A stretch of 14,100 bases of DNA from Planctomycetota bacterium (GTDB lineage: Bacteria > Planctomycetota > Phycisphaerae > FEN-1346): contig JAPLMO010000390.1 of the NCBI GenBank assembly GCA_026386995.1, positions 1 to 14,100 of the forward strand, written 5' to 3'. Numbering within the stretch: the stretch's first letter is position 1; each line of letters starts with the position of its first letter. Below, piece after piece: positions 7,829-14,100 of this stretch. The translations under genes were made by a program, and so were the position numbers. The notes beneath the pieces were generated by a model. That model was not told the DNA's origin and did not search any database. It saw only the letters and a program-made list of their open reading frames with translations.

Positions 7829-7857
7829 TTGAAACGGCGGCCCGAAAAGCCTACATT
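7829..7857 (+). promoter_or_regulatory. Sigma-70-type promoter for lepA
   Basis: TTGAAA (7829-7834) and TACATT (7852-7857) are separated by 17 bp, right after the preceding stop codon. Initiation near 7864 would give a leader of about 95 bases that contains the hairpin at 7906-7946. Confidence 0.6.
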
Positions 7858-7905
7858 TTGTCGCCCGTAGAAGATGGATGGCTTGCTCCGATCGTCCTTA
7901 GGCGG

Positions 7906-7946
7906 CCCGTGAGGGACGCCTTTCCAAGGAAGGCGCCCCTCGCGGG
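7906..7946 (+). promoter_or_regulatory. Strong leader hairpin just upstream of the lepA start
   Basis: Bases 7906-7924 pair with 7928-7946 as a nearly continuous stem. The CGCCTT/AAGGCG part is perfect. The GAGGG/CCCTC part below it is separated by one A-C mismatch, and a GC-rich base completes the stem. The stem ends 12 bases before the lepA ATG, there is no T-run, and the only Shine-Dalgarno-like bases are a weak GGA at 7953-7955. It may modulate translation or protect the mRNA 5' end; this is inference from structure alone. Confidence 0.5.
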
Positions 7947-7958
7947 GCTGACGGAAAT

Positions 7959-9755
<1,797 letters not shown>

Positions 9756-9797
9756 CTGTTCCGCGCTTAGCCGCGAGTCGAAGACGAGCGCGTTCTT

Positions 9798-10886
9798 TCA
9801 AGCCTTCACGGCCCACCTGAACTTCGCCGATGCACTCCGCGGGTTATCGTGCACCTCCGTCGCCGTCGGCCGGACGGGCTCGTCCGAGATGGCCTCGAAC
9901 ACGCCCGCCCGCATTCCGTCGCGAAACACCAGTTTCACCAGCCTGTCCTCGCCCGAGTGGAAACTGATGATGCCCATGCGCCCGCCGGGGGCCAGGCACG
10001 CCGGAGCCACGCGCAGGAGTTGCCGCAGTGCCCCGAGTTCGTCGTTCACGAGGATCCTGAGCGCCTGGAAAGTCTTCGCCGCGGGATGAAGGTCTCCGGC
10101 CGCCACCTGCTTGCGCCAGTGGCGAGGGGAGAGGCCCTTGGCGGCGAAAATCAGCCGGACGAGGTCCTGCGTTTGCGTGATGGGCCGGCGCTGGCGTTCT
10201 TCGGCGATGCGGCGCGAGATGATGACGGCCTTTGGCTCGTCGGCGAGTTCCATGAGGGCTGCGGCCAGTTCTTCCGCGGGCAGGTCGCGCAGCAGGTCCG
10301 CCGCGGTGCGCGGCAGGCGCGCGTCCATCCGCATGTCGAGCGGCCCGTCGAACTTGTACGAGAACCCGCGCGCGGGGTCGTCTACCTGCATGCTCGATAC
10401 GCCCAGGTCCGCGAAGATGACATCGGCCGCGTCGATGTGCTCGGCGGCCATCGCCCGGTCGATGCCGGCGAAGTTGCCGCGACGCAGGAGCAGCGCCGTT
10501 CCCGCGGCGGCGGCCTCCAGCCGCGCGCGGGTCCGCTCCAGGGTCTCGGCGTCCACGTCGAAGCCCAGCAACCGACTTGTCGGGCCGATCCGCTTGAGGA
10601 ACTCCAGTGCGTGCCCGCCGTACCCGACGGTGCAGTCGATGACCGTTTCGGTCGCCTGGGCGACCCGCAGGGCCTCCATCACCTCGGCCACGAGGACGGG
10701 CACGTGCGTGCCGGCGGGCGTGCGGCCCTGCGCCCGGACGTGCGCCTGAATCTCCGGATGGGCGTCGGGGGTGAGTTCTTTGTAGCGGTGCTCGAACCGC
10801 CGCGGATACTTGCCGGGGTAGCGCGGCCGGCGTTTGTGGGGGCCTTGCGGCGGCCCGGACGGGTCGTTTGGCTGGTCGGAAGGCAT
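9798..10886 (-). CDS. rsmH: 16S rRNA (cytosine-1402 N4)-methyltransferase RsmH
   Basis: SAM-dependent methylation of C1402 in 16S rRNA at the ribosomal P site. Family motifs are seen in order: HVPVL at 61-65, the SAM-binding DCTVGYGGHA from residue 84, GFDVD at 108-112, ADLGVSSMQVDDPARGFS with GPLDMRMD, HPAAKTFQALRILVNDEL, SFHSGEDR, and NPRSASAKFR near the C-terminus. It has 362 residues against a usual length of about 310; the excess is a 60-residue N-terminal extension rich in Pro, Arg, Lys and His, probably disordered and RNA-binding. The motif normally read as SFHSLEDR has Gly in place of Leu. In many bacteria this gene (mraW) opens the mraZ-ftsI division cluster; here it stands alone. 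The start codon has no good ribosome-binding site and sits right behind a promoter-like sequence, so a leaderless mRNA is possible. Confidence 0.95.
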   Translation of the reverse strand: MPSDQPNDPSGPPQGPHKRRPRYPGKYPRRFEHRYKELTPDAHPEIQAHVRAQGRTPAGTHVPVLVAEVMEALRVAQATETVIDCTVGYGGHALEFLKRIGPTSRLLGFDVDAETLERTRARLEAAAAGTALLLRRGNFAGIDRAMAAEHIDAADVIFADLGVSSMQVDDPARGFSYKFDGPLDMRMDARLPRTAADLLRDLPAEELAAALMELADEPKAVIISRRIAEERQRRPITQTQDLVRLIFAAKGLSPRHWRKQVAAGDLHPAAKTFQALRILVNDELGALRQLLRVAPACLAPGGRMGIISFHSGEDRLVKLVFRDGMRAGVFEAISDEPVRPTATEVHDNPRSASAKFRWAVKA

Positions 10887-10891
10887 GCCTG

Positions 10892-10920
10892 ATTCTACGC
10901 CATTGCCGGGTTACCCCCAA
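10892..10920 (-). promoter_or_regulatory. Candidate rsmH promoter giving a leaderless transcript
   Basis: Read on the minus strand, TTGGGG (10915-10920) and TAGAAT (10892-10897) are 17 bp apart. The -10 box ends only five bases before the rsmH ATG, so transcription would begin at or next to the start codon. Confidence 0.45.
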
Positions 10921-10954
10921 GCGTTTCTTTTCCGGCGGGGGGCGAAACCATGCC

Positions 10955-10983
10955 TTGTCCGGGGGTGAGGAATGGCATATTAT
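10955..10983 (+). promoter_or_regulatory. Candidate distal promoter of the hdr operon
   Basis: TTGTCC (10955-10960) and TATTAT (10978-10983) are separated by 17 bp in the AT-richer gap between rsmH and hdrC. A short palindrome, AGGAAT-N8-ATTCCT (10968-10987), overlaps the -10 box and could be an operator. Its small size makes chance a real possibility. Confidence 0.45.
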
Positions 10984-11041
10984 TCCTTGGAGCGGCGATT
11001 TGCGCGTGCTGTTAAATTTCTCACAGCCTCTGCATTGAGCC

Positions 11042-11070
11042 TTGACAGGGCAGGGGTGTGGGGCTAGAAA
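11042..11070 (+). promoter_or_regulatory. Candidate proximal promoter of the hdr operon
   Basis: A perfect TTGACA (11042-11047) and TAGAAA (11065-11070) are separated by 17 bp. Initiation near 11077 gives a leader of about 58 bases before the hdrC GTG. This also rules out the upstream in-frame TTG at 11042 as a start codon. Confidence 0.65.
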
Positions 11071-11121
11071 AGGGGACTTTTATGTCCTCTATGGGCGCGG
11101 CCAATATGGGTCGCCCGAAGT

Positions 11122-11127
11122 GGGGAG
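11122..11127 (+). promoter_or_regulatory. Ribosome-binding site that fixes the hdrC GTG start
   Basis: GGGGAG lies seven bases before the GTG at 11135. It is the best-placed site ahead of the conserved part of hdrC and selects this GTG over upstream in-frame alternatives. Confidence 0.75.
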
Positions 11128-11134
11128 AAGCGGC

Positions 11135-11692
11135 GTGTCGAAACCGGCAAGTTCAAAACTGGCCGATGCAGTCCATAAGGCTACGGGCGTGGAAGTTGCC
11201 AAGTGCTACCAGTGCGGCAAGTGCACGGCCGGTTGCCCGATGGCCCGGTGGATGGACGTCGTGCCGAGCCAGATCATGCGTCTGGTGCAGATCGGCGATG
11301 GCGAGGCCGCCGAGCGCCTGCTGACGAGCGCGGCCATCTGGATGTGCGCCGGGTGCCTGACGTGCATGCAGCGGTGTCCGAAGAAACTCGACCCTGCGGC
11401 CGTCATCGACGCACTCAAGGAGTTGGCCTACGCGCAGGGCAAGGTCCCGGCCGGCCAGCGCAAGGTCCTGGCGTTCCACAAGGCGTTCCTGAAGGTCGTC
11501 GAGAAGGCCGGCCGCATGAGCGAGATCCCGCTGACCGCCCTCTACAAGATGACCAGCGGCGACCTTTTCAGCGACATCACAATGGCCCCCAAGATGCTGG
11601 TCCGCCGCAAGTTGCCCCTGGTGCCGAAGATCGTCCGCAACCGAAAGCAGATAAAGCGCATCTTTGATGCGTGCCGAAAGGGGGCGCACTGA
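11135..11692 (+). CDS. hdrC: Heterodisulfide reductase-like subunit C (iron-sulfur electron transfer)
   Basis: Small ferredoxin-like subunit that carries electrons between the flavoprotein HdrA and the catalytic HdrB. From GTG 11135 it has 185 residues, the usual HdrC size. Two complete [4Fe-4S] motifs of the CxxCxxCxxxCP type are visible: C24, C27, C30, C34 (in KCYQCGKCTAGCP) and C71, C74, C77, C81 (in CAGCLTCMQRCP). Between and after them are helices typical of the family, and the C-terminus is basic (RNRKQIKRIF). There is no membrane segment, so it should be a soluble HdrC rather than a membrane-bound DsrK/HdrD-type protein. The stop codon overlaps the hdrB start by one base (TGATG), which suggests translational coupling. 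The gene order C-B-A is a common arrangement of soluble Hdr complexes. Confidence 0.93.
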   Translation: MSKPASSKLADAVHKATGVEVAKCYQCGKCTAGCPMARWMDVVPSQIMRLVQIGDGEAAERLLTSAAIWMCAGCLTCMQRCPKKLDPAAVIDALKELAYAQGKVPAGQRKVLAFHKAFLKVVEKAGRMSEIPLTALYKMTSGDLFSDITMAPKMLVRRKLPLVPKIVRNRKQIKRIFDACRKGAH

Positions 11693-12588
11693 TGGCCCCG
11701 CTCGGCTACTATCCCGGTTGTTCGGACCACGGCAGCGGATGCGAACTGGGCATGTCGGTCCACGCCCTGGCGAACCTGGCGGGTGCGGAACTTCGCGAGG
11801 TCGAGGACTGGAACTGCTGCGGCGCATCGGCCGCGCACAACCTCAGCCACGACCTGGCGGTCGCCCTGCCGTACCGCGTGCTGGCGCTGGCCGAGGCCCA
11901 GGGCCTCGCAGAAATCCTGACGCCCTGTGCCGCGTGCTTCTCGCGCCTCAAGGGCACGGCCATACGCCTGGCGCGAAGCGCCGAACTGGTCGCGAAGATG
12001 CGGGAGATCACTGGCCTGGAATATCGTGGCCCGACCAAGGTGCTGAACGTTGTGGAGTTCATCAACCGGCTGCTGGCGGGCGGCCTGAAGGACAAACTTA
12101 CGTCGCCGCTGGCGGGCCTGAAGGTGGCCCCGTACTACGGGTGCCTGCTGAGCCGCGGCAGCGAGGGCGTCATCGAGGGCGACGATGCGGAGAACCCCGC
12201 GTCTATGACGGCCGCCATCAAGGCCGCGGGCGGCGAGGCGGTCGCGTGGAACTTCGCCACGGAGTGTTGCGGCGGGGGCTTCAGCATGTCGTTCACCGAC
12301 GCCGTCGTCGACCTCTCGGAGCAGATCCTGGCCGACGCCAGGGCCGCCGGGGCCGACATCATCGTCACGGGCTGCCCGATGTGCCACTCGAACCTGGACA
12401 TGCGGCAGTTGACGATCAACGCGCGCGGCCTCGGGCCGTACGATCTGCCGGTGCTGTACCTGTCGGAACTGGTGGGGCTGGCGGCGGGGCTGGACCCGAA
12501 GGCCCTGGGCCTGGACCGCCATTTCGTGGATGCGATGCGCGTTGCGGCGCGGCGTGAAGCGAAGGCCGACGCCTCGGCGCACGTGTAA
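11692..12588 (+). CDS. hdrB: Heterodisulfide reductase-like subunit B (two CCG domains)
   Basis: In methanogens HdrB is the catalytic subunit that cleaves the CoM-CoB disulfide on two noncubane [4Fe-4S] clusters. This protein has 298 residues from ATG 11692, typical of HdrB. Both cysteine-rich CCG motifs are intact: C10, C42-C43, C79 and C82; then C151, C192-C193, C228 and C231 (surrounding text YYPGC, NCCG, CAAC, YYGC, ECCGGG, GCPMC). A GTG at 11671 is also in frame, but the ATG has AAAGGGGG ahead of it and forms the usual one-base overlap with hdrC. A bacterium of this kind is not expected to have CoM-CoB disulfide, so the physiological acceptor is unknown; a different disulfide or another thiol/redox partner is likely. 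A large palindrome follows the stop codon. Confidence 0.94.
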   Translation: MAPLGYYPGCSDHGSGCELGMSVHALANLAGAELREVEDWNCCGASAAHNLSHDLAVALPYRVLALAEAQGLAEILTPCAACFSRLKGTAIRLARSAELVAKMREITGLEYRGPTKVLNVVEFINRLLAGGLKDKLTSPLAGLKVAPYYGCLLSRGSEGVIEGDDAENPASMTAAIKAAGGEAVAWNFATECCGGGFSMSFTDAVVDLSEQILADARAAGADIIVTGCPMCHSNLDMRQLTINARGLGPYDLPVLYLSELVGLAAGLDPKALGLDRHFVDAMRVAARREAKADASAHV

Positions 12589-12590
12589 TC

Positions 12591-12674
12591 TGTGGGTGCC
12601 ACGGCTGCGCCGTTTGCAGCCGGGGTCGTTGGTAGGGAAACACGGCTGCAAACGGCGCAGCCGTGGCACCCGTG
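12591..12674. repeat. Large perfect palindrome between hdrB and hdrA
   Basis: The arms 12594-12622 and 12643-12671 are a perfect 29-bp inverted repeat around a 20-base loop, and three G-T pairs lengthen the stem on the outside. Each half contains a smaller unit: CACGGCTG (12600-12607), nine bases, CAGCCG (12617-12622); and CACGGCTG (12641-12648), nine bases, CAGCCGTG (12658-12665). It has no T-run, so it is not a classical terminator. It begins 3 bases after the hdrB stop and ends 60 bases before the hdrA start. Confidence 0.88.
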
Positions 12675-12734
12675 GTGCGTGTTGCGAGCGCGTAGTTACT
12701 CGTAGCGGCGTCGCGATTTCGAAAGAGGCTTATC

Positions 12735-14100
12735 ATGGCGCGCATAGGTGTATTCCTCTGTCACTGTGGCGAGAACATCGGCCGGACGGTCGATTGCGCC
12801 GCCGTGTCCGCCGCCGCCCTCAAGTTGCCCGGCGTCATACACGCCGTCGACTACAAGTACATGTGCTCCGACCCCGGGCAGCAGATGATCAAGCAGGCCA
12901 TCGCCGAGAAGAAACTCACCGGGGTCGTCGTCGGGGCGTGCAGCCCCCGCATGCACGAGCCCACCTTCCGCCGCGCGGCGGCCGAGGCCGGCCTCAACCC
13001 GTACCTGCTGGAGATGGCCAACCTGCGCGAGCACTGCTCGTGGGTGCACGACGACCGCGCCGCGGCGACCGCCAAGGCGATCGACCTGGTGCGCGTGATG
13101 GTCGAGAAGGTCAAGCGCAACTGGGGCCTCTTCCCGATCCGCGTGCCGATCGAGCCGACGGCCCTGGTGGTGGGCGGCGGCATCGCCGGCATCCAGGCCG
13201 CGCTCGACATCGCCAATGGCGGCAAGAAGGTCATACTGGTCGAAAAAAGTTCCTCCATCGGCGGCCACATGGCCCGGCTGTCGGAGACGTTCCCGACGCT
13301 CGATTGCAGCCAGTGCATTCTTACGCCGCGCATGGTCGAGGCGGCCAGCCACCCGAACATCACGCTTATGACCTACAGCGAGGTCGAGGCGGTCGAGGGC
13401 TTCGTCGGCAACTTCGACGTCACCATCCGCCGCAAGGCACGCTATGTTGACTGGTCCAAGTGCACGGGTTGCGGCGACTGCTGGGGCAAGTGCCCCTCCA
13501 AGAAAATCCCGAGCGAGTTCGACGCCAAACTGTGCTACCGCACGGCCATCTACCGGCCGTTTCCGCAGGCCGTCCCGAACAAGCCCGTCATCGACCGCGA
13601 GAACTGCATCATGCTGACCAGGGGCAAGTGCGGCGCGTGCGCCAAGGTCTGCCAGCGCGGGGCGATCAACTTCAAGGACGAGGACCAACTGGTCAAGGTG
13701 AAGGTCGGGGCGGTCGTCCTGGCCACCGGATTTGAGTTGTGGAACCACTCGGCGTACGGCGAGTACGGAGCGGGCAAGTTCGGCGACGTGATCGACGGCT
13801 TCCAGTTCGAGCGCATCGCCTCGGCCAGCGGCCCGACGGGCGGCGAGATGCGCCGGCCCTCCGACGGCACGGAGCCGAAGACGGTCGTCTTCATCCAGTG
13901 CTGCGGCAGCCGCGACGAGAAGGTCGGCAAGGCGTACTGCTCCAAGATCTGCTGCATGGACACCGCCAAGCACGGCATGCTCTACAAGCACAAGGTGCAC
14001 GACGGGCGGGCGATCGTGTTCTACATGGACGTGCGGGCGGCAGGGAAGGGTTACGAGGAGTTCATCCGCCGGGCCGTTGAGGCCGACGGCGTGGAGTACG
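12735..14100 (+). CDS. hdrA: Heterodisulfide reductase-like subunit A, FAD/iron-sulfur (3' end cut by window)
   Basis: Flavoprotein core of Hdr complexes and the site of flavin-based electron bifurcation in methanogens. The start ATG 12735 has AAAGAGG six bases upstream. The frame is open to the right edge (455 residues visible; the family has at least about 650). Seen in order: the N-terminal domain opening with GVFLCHCGENI; a CSPRMHEPTF segment near residue 80; the FAD-binding GGGIAG at 147-152 followed by VEKSSSIGGHMARL; LDCSQC with C191 and C194; a ferredoxin insert with C243, C246, C249, C253 and C291, C299, C302, C306; and QCCGSRDE with YCSKICC, giving C389, C402, C406 and C407. The spacing of that last set (12, 3 and 0 residues between) equals that of the unusual cluster in methanogen HdrA, as I recall it from the published structure. 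Any C-terminal fusion or partner such as MvhD or FlxD lies outside the window. Confidence 0.94.
   Translation, partial: MARIGVFLCHCGENIGRTVDCAAVSAAALKLPGVIHAVDYKYMCSDPGQQMIKQAIAEKKLTGVVVGACSPRMHEPTFRRAAAEAGLNPYLLEMANLREHCSWVHDDRAAATAKAIDLVRVMVEKVKRNWGLFPIRVPIEPTALVVGGGIAGIQAALDIANGGKKVILVEKSSSIGGHMARLSETFPTLDCSQCILTPRMVEAASHPNITLMTYSEVEAVEGFVGNFDVTIRRKARYVDWSKCTGCGDCWGKCPSKKIPSEFDAKLCYRTAIYRPFPQAVPNKPVIDRENCIMLTRGKCGACAKVCQRGAINFKDEDQLVKVKVGAVVLATGFELWNHSAYGEYGAGKFGDVIDGFQFERIASASGPTGGEMRRPSDGTEPKTVVFIQCCGSRDEKVGKAYCSKICCMDTAKHGMLYKHKVHDGRAIVFYMDVRAAGKGYEEFIRRAVEADGVEY

Noticed and set aside
7807..7830. Possible terminator after the PA14/PKD protein gene (GGGGC with GCCCC)
   Set aside because: The stem is only five pairs with a 12-base loop and no T-run, and its end overlaps the -35 box of the lepA promoter.
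9756..9797. Bidirectional terminator between the convergent lepA and rsmH genes
   Set aside because: The 42-bp gap has no stem with a T-run on either strand; only short GC-rich matches are present.
11080..11091. 12-bp sequence TTATGTCCTCTA, also found at 4459-4470
   Set aside because: A few exact 12-mers shared between two places are expected by chance in 14 kb. The surrounding sequences do not match and the two copies have no common context.
11042..11134. Upstream in-frame TTG start for hdrC, adding 31 residues
   Set aside because: The TTG is the -35 box of a strong promoter, the extra residues lack family similarity, and a good ribosome-binding site precedes the GTG at 11135.

Overview
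This is a GC-rich stretch (codon third positions almost all G or C) from a diderm bacterium. A BamA/Omp85 protein with its OmpH/Skp-like partner shows that the cell has an outer membrane. Other clues are a lone rsmH outside any division/cell-wall cluster, a DUF2341-PA14-PKD-TPR exported protein, and large GC-rich palindromes between genes. With an Hdr-type electron-transfer operon, these point to an anaerobic or facultative member of the Planctomycetes/PVC group. That placement is inference; no rRNA or marker comparison could be run.

Layout. (1) 1-1942: the 3' part of a long-type acyl-CoA dehydrogenase, then a small four-helix membrane protein. (2) 1943-5266: bamA and an ompH/skp-like chaperone gene in a probable operon, closed by a strong intrinsic terminator. 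The lpxD-fabZ-lpxA genes that often follow are absent. (3) 5267-5571: a gene-free interval holding a composite palindromic element of about 244 bp (four hairpins, with the outer pair inverted copies of each other). (4) 5572-7805: a consensus-like promoter and a secreted or membrane-anchored DUF2341-PA14-PKD-TPR protein of unknown role. (5) 7829-9755: lepA (elongation factor 4) with its own promoter and a strong leader hairpin close to the start codon. (6) 9798-10886, minus strand: rsmH, converging on lepA and possibly leaderless. (7) 10955-14100: an hdrC-hdrB-hdrA operon read from one or two promoters. hdrC and hdrB overlap by one base, hdrB and hdrA are separated by a large palindrome, and hdrA runs off the right edge.

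How the genes work together. BamA and OmpH serve outer-membrane protein assembly. LepA and RsmH both act on ribosome function. HdrC, HdrB and HdrA are the three subunits of a heterodisulfide-reductase-like complex that passes electrons between flavin, ferredoxin-type clusters and a disulfide-type or other acceptor. The acyl-CoA dehydrogenase would feed electrons to ETF, but nothing in the window links it to the Hdr genes. Most of the window is ordinary housekeeping content. The less ordinary parts are the two intergenic palindromic elements, which are built from a shared CACGGCTG/CAGCCGTG unit with variable centres, and the bacterial Hdr operon, whose electron donor and acceptor lie outside the window.
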